Assembly (NCBI RefSeq): GCF_015553355.1
Contig: NZ_JADNGN010000009.1
Span: forward strand, 1 to 61,907
Reading direction: 5' to 3'
Source: Collinsella aerofaciens
GTDB taxonomy: Bacteria; Actinomycetota; Coriobacteriia; Coriobacteriales; Coriobacteriaceae
DNA: 61,907 nt
Shown: positions 1 to 13,639 of the stretch, piece by piece
How positions within the stretch are numbered: position 1 is the first letter of the stretch
How the letters are laid out: each line of letters starts with the position of its first letter
Program-made: the position numbers and the translations under genes
The notes under the pieces: generated by a model
What the model saw: the letters and a program-made list of their open reading frames with translations, nothing else
What the model was told of the DNA's origin: nothing
The model's database searches: none

Positions 1-62
1 GCCTGACCCCATATCGTTGGGGCCAGGCCCGATTTTGCCTCTTGACAATGTCCTGCTCATAT
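1..62. other. Left-edge stem-loop and IS-end-like sequence
   Basis: Positions 1-28 form an imperfect stem-loop (GCCTG/CAGGC and CCCCA/TGGGG pairs) followed by a short T run. Positions 48-62 (ATGTCCTGCTCATAT) recur exactly, in the opposite orientation, at 61523-61537, just upstream of the IS110 transposase at the right edge. In both places a REP-like GTCCC...TGCCGG unit lies next to it. I infer that the window may begin inside the end of another IS110-type element that extends off the left edge; the transposase itself is not in view. Confidence 0.4.
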
Positions 63-68
63 TAAAAG

Positions 69-147
69 GAACGTCCCCAGGTGCCGGGTTTCCGCAGTCA
101 TTGGGGACAGACTTAAATGACTAGTCGTTTAAGAACGTCCAATGACT
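69..147. repeat. REP-like repeat cluster R1
   Basis: Two repeat motifs lie side by side. Positions 69-88 carry a GTCCCCAGGTGCCGG unit that recurs at 6914-6963, 12649-12698 and 61493-61515. Positions 96-147 are a palindrome: left arm 96-117 beginning AGTCATTGGGGAC, loop 118-127 (TGACTAGTCG), right arm 128-147 ending AATGACT. The same palindrome is found split in two around the IS110 remnant (5910-5943 and 6882-6910). The layout resembles REP elements mobilised by RAYT transposases, but no RAYT gene is in the window. Confidence 0.6.
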
Positions 148-192
148 ACCCACAGAATGAGGGTCTCATCGGGGACTAGGTAAATAACAAAA

Positions 193-222
193 GCCCCCGC
201 GGCCGAAGCGGACCGCGGGGGC
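193..222 (-). terminator. Terminator of the beta-glucoside operon
   Basis: GCCCCCGCGG pairs with CCGCGGGGGC, and on the minus strand the hairpin is followed by a TTTT run (plus-strand AAAA at 189-192). It lies 17 bp beyond the phospho-beta-glucosidase stop codon. The stretch 174-222 closely resembles 6976-7022, the terminator of the carbamate kinase gene. Confidence 0.8.
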
Positions 223-238
223 AACAGACCTGCAAGAG

Positions 239-3044
<2,806 letters not shown>

Positions 3045-3053
3045 GGTTGCCTC

Positions 3054-3347
3054 CTAACCCAACAGCGACTGGGCGAGTGCCAGCACGTTGGCGGCGTTGC
3101 CCATGCCGTAGTCCTGTGCGGGGATGACCGCGGTCGGCTTACCGCTCCCCTGCTTGACGGTGTTGAGCTGGTAGGACACCTGCGGCCCCAAGAGCAGCAC
3201 GTCATAATTGGCGCACGTCTCCTGATACTCGCCGATACCCACCGCATCGATATCGAGCTCGATGCCGTTTTGCTCCGCATATTTCTCGAGTTTCTTCATC
3301 AGAATGCTTGTAGACAGACCAGCTGCGCAAACAAGAAGGATCTTCAT
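3054..3347 (-). CDS. celA: PTS cellobiose/lactose-family EIIB
   Basis: Phosphocarrier that takes phosphate from EIIA and passes it to the sugar carried by EIIC. 97 aa from the ATG at 3347, which has AAGGG 8 nt upstream; an upstream in-frame start at 3365 would add six residues without a better ribosome site. The start MKILLVCAAGLSTS contains the phosphorylated cysteine followed by the small-residue loop of EIIB-Lac/Cel proteins. It sits between EIIA and EIIC in the operon. Confidence 0.92.
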   Translation of the reverse strand: MKILLVCAAGLSTSILMKKLEKYAEQNGIELDIDAVGIGEYQETCANYDVLLLGPQVSYQLNTVKQGSGKPTAVIPAQDYGMGNAANVLALAQSLLG

Positions 3348-3393
3348 AAGGGATTCCCTTCGCATTGATTGGTTGGATAGTCACCGCACGCCG

Positions 3394-3720
3394 CTAGGCG
3401 TTCTTGGTTGCAGTGCGCTCATACAGGCAGATCAGCTCCTGCACGAGCTCCTGAGCAAGCATGGAGCACATGAGGTGGTCCTGAGCATGGACCAGCAACA
3501 CATCCACCGACAGATGCTCGCCCGCTGCCTCAGTCGAAAGCAGCTGCGTTTGGATGTGGTGAGCCTTGATTCCCGCATCCTTTGACTGCTTCATGAGTTT
3601 GGCGGCGGCGTCAAAATCCCCCGCCTTTGCCTTTTCAAGGGCTTCGAAGGCAAGGCTGCGTGCCTCTCCCGCTGCAGCGACCAGCTGAAACGAAACCATC
3701 TCGGTTCCCTGATCGTCCAT
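3394..3720 (-). CDS. celC: PTS lactose/cellobiose-family EIIA
   Basis: Small helical trimeric phosphocarrier that receives phosphate from HPr. 108 aa. The family signature VHAQDHLM holds the phosphorylated His near residue 79, and an alpha-helical AAGEARSLAFEALEKAK segment precedes it. The ribosome site is GGAGA 6-9 nt upstream. It is the first PTS gene after the regulator; a 119-bp gap upstream carries a TTGAATATTCGAA palindrome at 3755-3767 that could be an operator, with no direct support. Confidence 0.93.
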   Translation of the reverse strand: MDDQGTEMVSFQLVAAAGEARSLAFEALEKAKAGDFDAAAKLMKQSKDAGIKAHHIQTQLLSTEAAGEHLSVDVLLVHAQDHLMCSMLAQELVQELICLYERTATKNA

Positions 3721-3839
3721 AACGGTCTCCTCTCCCGTGATGTTTGGTTTGTACTTGAATATTCGAAACGCCTATCTCCCGCCCGCAATCCTCGAGGTTT
3801 ATTGCAGGTAGACTGACAGGGTCATCGACAAAAGAAGTC

Positions 3840-5735
3840 TTAAGCCGTATGCGCTTGCACAAGCGCCATCAGCTCATGCCAGGACCGGCGCTCGCGTAGG
3901 CGCTCGACCCCCTGGCGGTCCATAAAGATCTCGGCGAGCAGTGAGCTCAAGATCCGCGCCTCATCGCCGCCCGACCGGGCAAACGACACCATAAAGACGA
4001 TATCGACCTCATGGCCGTATTCGTCCCAAAGAATGGGATGTTCGAGCAGGCCCACGGTAACAAAGGCCTCGGCGCTCAAGGGATGCATCCCATGGGGCAT
4101 GGCTACCCCATTGCCAAACGAGGTGGCGCTCGCGCTCTCGCGCTCGGCGACCTCTTGGGCAAACTGGGCATCGACACGGCCGCTCTCGACGGCGCGCTCG
4201 GAGAGATATCGGAGAACGGCCTGCTTCGACGACGCCTCAACGCGGTTGAAGAACAGGACACGGCTAAAGAAAGAGCTCACGGAGTCCGATTGCGCAGTGT
4301 CGTCGCTCAGCACCTTGCGGATAGCGTTGACATCGCTCGTCTCCAAGAAGAAATCGGCCTCGCGGACGGGCACGGGCAACTTGACGTTGAGCGGCACCGT
4401 TGTGAACACGTAGTCGATATGCGAAAAATCGAACGTTCCCACGCGGGCGACATCGCATGTCTCAATCGAATCGATATACATGCCAAACTGCTTGCGGTAC
4501 TGGTGCTCGAGCATACGGGCGCTTCCCGCTCCCGAGGCGCACACGATCAGGATGCGTTTGCGACGCGGCTGGTCGGCTTGCTGCTCGAGGGCCAGGGCAA
4601 ATGCCATGGCGATGTAGCCGAGCTCTTCATCAGAGGGCTGGCTGCCAAAATGACGCTCGAGTACCTGCGAGGTGCCAGCTGCCATCGAATAGGCCAACGG
4701 AAACCTCGTCTTGATATCGGACAGCATGGGGTTATCCATATGCATGTGATATTCAAGGCGATAGCCCAGAGGGCCGATATGCCGAGCAAGGTTCATGCGA
4801 AGTTCAAGATCGCCGCTAAAGTCAAACCTAAACTCATCGTTGACCGCACGTACCATCTCGGAAGCAATCTCCCACATCTCGTCCGAGATAACGGCAGAGC
4901 CCTTCTCGGGCACGCCCGTGCCCCTGCCGAGCAAATGGATTGCGATAAAGGCAACCTCTTCTCGGGGCATGCTCACGCCCAGGGCATCCTTGATGTTTGC
5001 GGCAATCTGGAAAGCCGCGGCGTATTCGCGCGTTCCCTCCAGTTTTTGAACGTCCGATTCTGCAGCTGGGACATAGCAGCCCTGCTCGATGCGGCCAAGA
5101 GCAATGTAAAGATGCATGATGAGATTGCGGGATGCCAGCGAGCTCACCGTGACGGGCGAGGCCGTCAGAGCATCGTCCACACATGCGGCGATGGCCCGCA
5201 GGCGCTCGGCGAGCTTTGCATCGTCGGTGTCGGGCAACACGGGCCTCACCAGCGAGGCCAGGCACAGGCGCCGCTGCGACTCCCCGCCCGCAACGCGGAT
5301 TCCGTAGCGTGGGCGCTTTTCGAGCGTTAAGTCAAATTGGGCGAGTTTCTGCTCTACCAGACGCATGTCATTGGACAGAGTTCGCGCCGAAACGTAGAGT
5401 AAATCCGCATACTCCTCAATCGTCACCCACTGGGACCGCATGAGGAGGTCGTTAAGAAGGAAGGACACACGGCCGTCGCGCGTATCAGGAATGCCCGGAT
5501 GGGCCAGAGCCGCACCGTCTAGCAAGCGAGCAAGCTCATCTGCACGTGCAACATCGATACGATACTGCCCCTTGCTGCCAACGATGCGTGCAACCCCTGC
5601 AAGGTTGTCGTTTGCGCGATGGATATAGTTTCTCACGGCGCGCTCGCTTACCTCGAGACGCTTGGCAAGTACCGCGACAGCGACAGGCTGAGCGTCCTCG
5701 ATCATATTTACAAGCTGCTTGACGCGAGCATCCAT
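3840..5735 (-). CDS. PRD-containing PTS-controlled transcriptional activator (LicR/MtlR type)
   Basis: Multidomain regulator whose activity should be set by PTS phosphorylation according to sugar supply. 631 aa. Order: N-terminal HTH (about 5-60), second Mga-type HTH (about 100-155), two PRD domains with candidate phospho-His (LIMHLYIALGRIEQG in PRD1, LARHIGPLGY in PRD2), an EIIB-like domain with the cysteine motif ILIVCASGAGSARM, and a C-terminal EIIA-like domain with VAMPHG. The ATG has an AGGAGGAGG site. It sits upstream of, and in line with, the cellobiose-type PTS genes, so it most likely activates them. An RNA-binding BglG-type antitermination domain is not seen. Confidence 0.88.
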   Translation of the reverse strand: MDARVKQLVNMIEDAQPVAVAVLAKRLEVSERAVRNYIHRANDNLAGVARIVGSKGQYRIDVARADELARLLDGAALAHPGIPDTRDGRVSFLLNDLLMRSQWVTIEEYADLLYVSARTLSNDMRLVEQKLAQFDLTLEKRPRYGIRVAGGESQRRLCLASLVRPVLPDTDDAKLAERLRAIAACVDDALTASPVTVSSLASRNLIMHLYIALGRIEQGCYVPAAESDVQKLEGTREYAAAFQIAANIKDALGVSMPREEVAFIAIHLLGRGTGVPEKGSAVISDEMWEIASEMVRAVNDEFRFDFSGDLELRMNLARHIGPLGYRLEYHMHMDNPMLSDIKTRFPLAYSMAAGTSQVLERHFGSQPSDEELGYIAMAFALALEQQADQPRRKRILIVCASGAGSARMLEHQYRKQFGMYIDSIETCDVARVGTFDFSHIDYVFTTVPLNVKLPVPVREADFFLETSDVNAIRKVLSDDTAQSDSVSSFFSRVLFFNRVEASSKQAVLRYLSERAVESGRVDAQFAQEVAERESASATSFGNGVAMPHGMHPLSAEAFVTVGLLEHPILWDEYGHEVDIVFMVSFARSGGDEARILSSLLAEIFMDRQGVERLRERRSWHELMALVQAHTA

Positions 5736-5909
5736 GTCCTCCTCCTTTCCCTGCGTCTAGTCTAACGCGGTAAAGAATGACACTCCACGTCGCGCTCGTT
5801 CCGCCAACTCGGAACAGGTTGCGGGGAGTCCAGCTGAGCTATGGAGAGCCTGGGGAGAGGGCCCGAAGGCAATGCGTCGGTGTGGGATGCGCCTTCCCAG
5901 CCATTGGGC

Positions 5910-5943
5910 AGTCATTGGGGACAGACTTAAATGAGTAGTCGTT
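5910..5943. repeat. Left half of REP palindrome interrupted by IS110 remnant
   Basis: Matches the left arm and loop of the palindrome at 96-130 with one change. It breaks off after TAGTCGTT; the right half resumes at 6882. The about 940 bp in between hold the decayed IS110 transposase. Confidence 0.7.
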
Positions 5944-5975
5944 GGGTGTTCCTATAGTTTTGTCAACCGTCGGGG

Positions 5976-6616
5976 CTACTCCCGGTAGGGCACCCGGTCG
6001 CGCATCACGGCGTATATCGCCCTGAGCCGCTTCCTCGCGACGGCCTTGAGCGCCCGCCCGTGCCCCATGCCCCGTGCCCTGCAGGCCCGGTAGTACTCGC
6101 CGTAGCGCCCCGAGGACCTCACCAGGCTGTTGCACGAGAAGATCAGCAGGGACTTGAGCCTCGCGTCGCCGCGCCTGGACGCCCCGACCGACCTCACCGA
6201 CGTGCCGGAGCTCCTCACCCTCGGGGCTATGCCGCAGTACGAGGCCAGGTGGTCGTGGTCCGGGAACCTCCCGATGTCGACCGACACCGCGAGCTGCGCC
6301 GCGGTCCTCGGGCCGATGCCGGGCACGGTGAGCAGCTCCAGCCACCGCCGGTCCGACAGGTCGACCGCGGCCTCGAGGGCCGGGCAGGACTCGAGCAGCA
6401 CCGCGCGCAGGCGGTTCTTGTCCTGCGGAACTGGTCGACGACGACGAGCGTGCCGGCGGGCGCGGAGGCGAACAGCGCGTCGAGCTCGGCCTCCCTGTTG
6501 CGGACGGGGGCGCTGGCCAGCACCTCCCCGTCGCGGTCGATCAGGCAGGCCCAGTGCGACGACTTGCCGACGTCCAGGCCGAGCACGGCCGCGGGCCTGG
6601 TCGATGGCGCTTTCAC
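5976..6616 (-). pseudogene. IS110-family transposase, internally deleted and frameshifted
   Basis: Remnant of an IS110 transposase. The N-terminal piece begins at a GTG at 6616 (GGAAGGAT upstream) and shows the DEDD-domain start AVLGLDVGKSSHWAC and reaches TLVVVDQF. Near 6425-6440 the reading frame shifts, and the other frame gives the C-terminal Transposase_20 part: KNRLRAVLLESCPALEAA, then VPGIGPRTAAQLA and YCGIAPRVRSSGTS. Intact relatives are about 400 aa; roughly 210 remain, so the middle including part of the catalytic domain is lost. It cannot make an active enzyme unless the coupled halves are unusually tolerated. Confidence 0.88.
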
Positions 6617-6881
6617 GGTGGTATCCTTCCGGTAGTCGTTCGACCGGATGGCCTCCCCCTCGGCACTCACATTACCAGCCGCGGCACCTGCCCGGCACTT
6701 TCCTATCAGCCGTCGGGGGCGGCGCGCCCCGCGCCGGCAGCACCCAACGGGCCCTCTCGGGGGCAGGGACGTTCGGCCGTGCGCGGGCGCCCGGTCGGCG
6801 GCCCGTTCTGGGCGCGCCTCAATCGTAGCCCGAGATGGTCCCGGGCTGACAATTTCGACTGTAATGGACGTTCTTGTTTGG

Positions 6882-6963
6882 CTAGTCGTTTAAGAACGTC
6901 CCCAATGACTATTAAGGACTGTCCCAAGCTGCCGGCAGGAAAGGACCGTCCCCAAGTGCCGGG
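6882..6963. repeat. REP-like repeat cluster R3
   Basis: Positions 6882-6910 are the right half of the palindrome seen whole at 96-147 (TAGTCGTTTAAGAACGTCC...AATGACT). They are followed by two units of the GTCCC-AAG-TGCCGG repeat at 6914-6936 and 6940-6963. No gene is seen between 6617 and 7088 apart from these repeats and the terminator. Confidence 0.65.
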
Positions 6964-6994
6964 TTTGTCTCCAATGACTAGGTGAATAGCAAAA

Positions 6995-7022
6995 GCCCCG
7001 CAGCCGGAGCGGACTGCGGGGC
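6995..7022 (-). terminator. Terminator of the carbamate kinase gene
   Basis: GCCCCGCAG pairs with CTGCGGGGC; on the minus strand it is followed by TTTT. It lies about 65 bp past the arcC stop. Together with its flank (from 6976) it closely resembles the terminator at 174-222. Confidence 0.8.
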
Positions 7023-7088
7023 TCAGGAAGAGAGGCTAGTTTGTGGGCGCTTTGCCTGGCGCCCACGAGAGAGGCAACAGAGTAGAGA

Positions 7089-8051
7089 CTACTCGTGGAT
7101 GCGGGTACCGGAGAGGCCGGCCATGGTCTCGGCGGCCTTGTCCAGAGCGCCGATGATGCAGGTGCGGCCCTTGCGGGAACGGGCGAACTTGATGGCAGCG
7201 CGGACCTTGGGCTCCATGGAACCCTTGCCGAACTGGCCCTCGTCGGCCAGGCGCTCGGCCTCGTCGGCGGTGAGGTCCTCGAGCTCCTCCTGGTTGGGCT
7301 TGCCGAAGTTGATGGCGACATGCTCAACGGCGGTCAGCAGGAACAGAACGTCGGCGTCGCAGTCCTCGGCCAGCAGCTCGCCGCCCAGGTCCTTGTCGAT
7401 GACGGCGGGAACGCCCTTGTAGCAGCCCTTGTTCTCGTAGTCGCGGACGACGGGGATGCCGCCGCCACCGCAGGCGATGACGATGAACTCGTTGTCGAGC
7501 AGGTTGAGGATGGAGTCAGCCTCGACGATCTTCTTGGGATCGGGGGAAGCGACGACGCGACGCCAGCCGCGGCCGGAATCCTCGACGAAGACCTTGGAGG
7601 GATCCTCGGCCATGAACTCCTTGGCCTGCTCCTCGGTGTAGAAGGGGCCGATCGGCTTGGTCGGGTTCTTGAACGCGGGATCGTCGGGGTCGCACTCGAT
7701 CTGGGTGACGACGGTGGCGGCGTGCCAACGCTTATAGCGCTTGTGCATCTCGCGGCCGATGCCCTGCTGCAGGTGATAACCAATGTAGCCCTGGGACATG
7801 GCGCCGCACTCGGGCAGCGGCATCTCGGGGGTACCGATGGCATCGTGGGCAGCGGCGAAGGCGTTCTGGATCATGCCGACCTGCGGGCCGTTGCCGTGGG
7901 TGATGATGATCTCGTTGCCCTGCTCGATGAGACCGAGGAGAGCGTGGGCGGTGTTGCTCACGGCCTCGATCTGCTCGACGGGGTTGTTGCCGAGGGCGTT
8001 GCCGCCAAGGGCGACGACAATACGATCGGGCTTGCCAAGAGGCTTAGACAT
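7089..8051 (-). CDS. arcC: Carbamate kinase
   Basis: Makes ATP and carbamate from carbamoyl phosphate and ADP, the energy-yielding last step of the arginine deiminase or related fermentation. 320 aa, the usual size. Amino-acid-kinase motifs visible are VVALGGNALG near the N-terminus, THGNGPQVGM, and the nucleotide-site ACGGGGIPV. The ATG at 8051 has AGAAAGGA about 8 nt upstream; an in-frame upstream extension to 8087 lacks support. No arcA or arcB lies next to it, so the carbamoyl phosphate source is elsewhere. It is a single-gene unit with its own terminator. Confidence 0.95.
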   Translation of the reverse strand: MSKPLGKPDRIVVALGGNALGNNPVEQIEAVSNTAHALLGLIEQGNEIIITHGNGPQVGMIQNAFAAAHDAIGTPEMPLPECGAMSQGYIGYHLQQGIGREMHKRYKRWHAATVVTQIECDPDDPAFKNPTKPIGPFYTEEQAKEFMAEDPSKVFVEDSGRGWRRVVASPDPKKIVEADSILNLLDNEFIVIACGGGGIPVVRDYENKGCYKGVPAVIDKDLGGELLAEDCDADVLFLLTAVEHVAINFGKPNQEELEDLTADEAERLADEGQFGKGSMEPKVRAAIKFARSRKGRTCIIGALDKAAETMAGLSGTRIHE

Positions 8052-8571
8052 TGCTGGAATCCTTTCTGTAAAAGGCCTACAACCCATTAATAACCCGCGT
8101 CCGTGCGATACGCGAGCTTATTAAGGTTTATATTCTCTTTATCGCTCATTTTATTCATTTTGAAAATAGCGGAACGGTGAACGGTCGTTTTTATCCGCTC
8201 AGCGTACAGAACCCCAGCTCAAGCATATCTACGCCATTTACGTGCAACTTTATTTTAATAGAGCAGGGATTAGACCAGATTATGCAAACTATATCTTTGC
8301 TAAACACAAAACAGACAGCGCAATATCTTACTCGCACTATACGAGATTCTATGCACTTATAAGTCGAGTATGCACCCCTGCAAAAACAAGGGGCTTTTCA
8401 TCCAGCATAAGGAATAAAGAAGGGCTCCGAAAAGGCGGCAACAGCCAAGTCCCCCATCCATCCCCAAAGTGGCGCGAGGTTTCGCGGCAAAACCACGAAA
8501 CGGCGAAGGAGACGGAATACCCGACCAACCACATCCGTCATCCGCCCACACAATCCGAGGACGTAGCCGTA
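8052..8571. other. Gene-free stretch upstream of arcC
   Basis: About 520 bp, AT-rich between 8100 and 8360, so it probably holds the arcC promoter, but I see no convincing -35/-10 pair or known operator. Short open frames here have no family motifs or good ribosome sites. Nothing else recognised. Confidence 0.5.
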
Positions 8572-8696
8572 GCAGGATCTGAGGGCTAACCTTCGCGGAC
8601 ACTCCGCAGGACGAAAGAACCCCCGCCGCACGTAATGCGCAGCAGGGGTTCTTTCATGTCCGAGGACGTCCGCGAAGGTTAGCCCTCAGGTCCTGC
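8572..8696 (-). terminator. Nested long hairpin ending the nifJ transcript
   Basis: Outer arms 8572-8599 and 8669-8696 are complementary over 28 bp with one mismatch. Inside them a second stem at 8613-8655 pairs GAAAGAACCCC with GGGGTTCTTTC. It begins 10 bp beyond the nifJ stop on the minus strand. The inner stem looks like an intrinsic terminator; the outer arms are much longer than termination needs and may stabilise the 3' end. A similar long hairpin ends the hydratase gene at 58942-59037. Confidence 0.75.
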
Positions 8697-8706
8697 GGTG
8701 GGAGAC

Positions 8707-12246
<3,540 letters not shown>

Positions 12247-12697
12247 ATACCCCTCTCCTCTCATATAGGTATACAGGCCCCGGCGATCGCCGGGATGTTG
12301 GCGTGATGGGATTTTCGCTGTTGCTTCCAATCATCTGGCAGGCAGGCTCAGCAGCAGGTACATGGCGTGGAGAGAAGGCATGCCGAGGCGAGGAGGGCTG
12401 CACGCGCTCCACAAGCCCAGCTACCCGTCTTGCACATGACCGAGCGCCGCAAAGGCCGCATGCCGGATGCTCCCGGGCACGCCCCGGCGATGGGAAGCGC
12501 CCGCAACGGAAATCCGCATGCGGGTTTATTGTACCCCGCCGTCAAGTGTAATTTCGGCAAATATAGGCGGGCGGTAAAGGTTTACCTTGGGTGACTGCCA
12601 AGGGCCAAAATGGCCCCTCCATCCCTGGGCGACCGGCTCTGGTGCGCCAAGGAGTGTCCCCAAGTGCCGGCAGAAAAGGAACGTCCCTATCTGCCGG
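12247..12697. promoter_or_regulatory. nifJ leader and promoter region
   Basis: A minus-strand TACAAT (12528-12533) is a possible -10 box, though no good -35 is seen; it would give a leader of about 275 nt before nifJ. The leader contains the perfect palindrome CCCGGCGATCGCCGGG (about 12279-12296) near the ribosome site. I do not recognise a known riboswitch. The part from 12649 on is REP-like repeat. Confidence 0.35.
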
Positions 12698-12698
12698 C
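12649..12698. repeat. REP-like direct repeat pair R4
   Basis: Two units, 12649-12672 (AAGGAGTGTCCCCAAGTGCC core) and 12676-12698 (AAGGAACGTCCC...CTGCCGGC), of the repeat seen at 69-88, 6914-6963 and 61493-61515. The second unit abuts the stop codon of the FHA gene. Confidence 0.6.
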
Positions 12699-13636
12699 TA
12701 GAGGGCACCGAAGAGAATGGCGTAGGTAGTGGATTCGCCGAGCTTGAGCTCGTCGCCGGGATTGAGTTGGGCGGAACGGCCGGGTTCGACCTGAATGCAG
12801 ACGCGCGTGGCCCCGTTTACCACCACGGTTCCGTTGGTGGACGACAAGTCCTCGACGTGCCAGATATTTTGAGCATCGCACCAGATATGGGCATGGCGGG
12901 CCGAGACATCGTCGCCGACGTCGGTAATATCGCCCTCGCCAGTGGCCAGCGCGCCAATCTCAACACCCTGCTCACTCGGCTGAATCCAGCGCGGGGCGCT
13001 CACGACAAAACTGTTTTGTACGCGCAGCAAGCCCAAGGGGTGCGCCGGGGCGGGTTCGCGTTCGCCCGCGGTCATCGACATGCCAAGCGAACGCGGCGTG
13101 GATGTGCCTCCGCCACAGGTCGCGTGCGCGTAGTCGATGGCATAGTTCACCGAGGACCGCACATCCGCCGAACAACCGACGGCGACAAACAGCACCAGCA
13201 CGGCCTCGGCGCGCTCGGCGGGCATGAGTTCCGCCGCCTGGGACAGGCGATCGAGCGCGTTGCGATAGAGATTCGTGTCCTGGTGGCACTCTTCGAGCGC
13301 GCGTACCATCGGTTCACCTGCAGGACCGCACACCATATTGATCACAGCCGTGGAGTCCATGGGATTGCGCTGGCGCAGGGCCAGTTGCGACATAATACGC
13401 GCAGCCGAGGTACCGTATTCGGCAAAGTAGCGATGCTGAAGCGTGCCGACCGGCGCGCGAACGATAAAGCGGGAAACCCAAGAGCGATCGGCGGCTCGGC
13501 TCTGCGGGCTGCGGCCGTCGGCGAGCGGACGGGACGAAAGCACCAAGCCGCACAGCTCGATATGGCTCAGATGCGCCGCGCGCTTAAAGATGTCAAACAT
13601 GGCCCCGCATGGGGTGAGCTCAACTTGAGATGCCAT
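12698..13636 (-). CDS. FHA-domain protein
   Basis: 312 aa cytoplasmic protein. Residues from about 216 form a forkhead-associated domain, seen from SARHAHIWC and VEDLSSTNGTVVVNG, which binds phosphothreonine peptides. The first 210 residues (with a short Ala-rich helix near RAEAVLVLFVAVG) match no family I recognise. It starts 3 bp after the upstream kinase, so the two are co-translated, and the kinase or its targets are the likely phospho-partners. The gene is the last of a three-gene operon. No transmembrane segment is seen. Role unknown; signalling at the envelope is inferred from the neighbours. Confidence 0.8.
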   Translation of the reverse strand: MASQVELTPCGAMFDIFKRAAHLSHIELCGLVLSSRPLADGRSPQSRAADRSWVSRFIVRAPVGTLQHRYFAEYGTSAARIMSQLALRQRNPMDSTAVINMVCGPAGEPMVRALEECHQDTNLYRNALDRLSQAAELMPAERAEAVLVLFVAVGCSADVRSSVNYAIDYAHATCGGGTSTPRSLGMSMTAGEREPAPAHPLGLLRVQNSFVVSAPRWIQPSEQGVEIGALATGEGDITDVGDDVSARHAHIWCDAQNIWHVEDLSSTNGTVVVNGATRVCIQVEPGRSAQLNPGDELKLGESTTYAILFGAL

Positions 13637-13639
13637 GAC

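Noticed and set aside
8177-8631. Short open frames between arcC and nifJ
   Set aside because: No ribosome sites, no conserved features, and they overlap the long nifJ hairpin.
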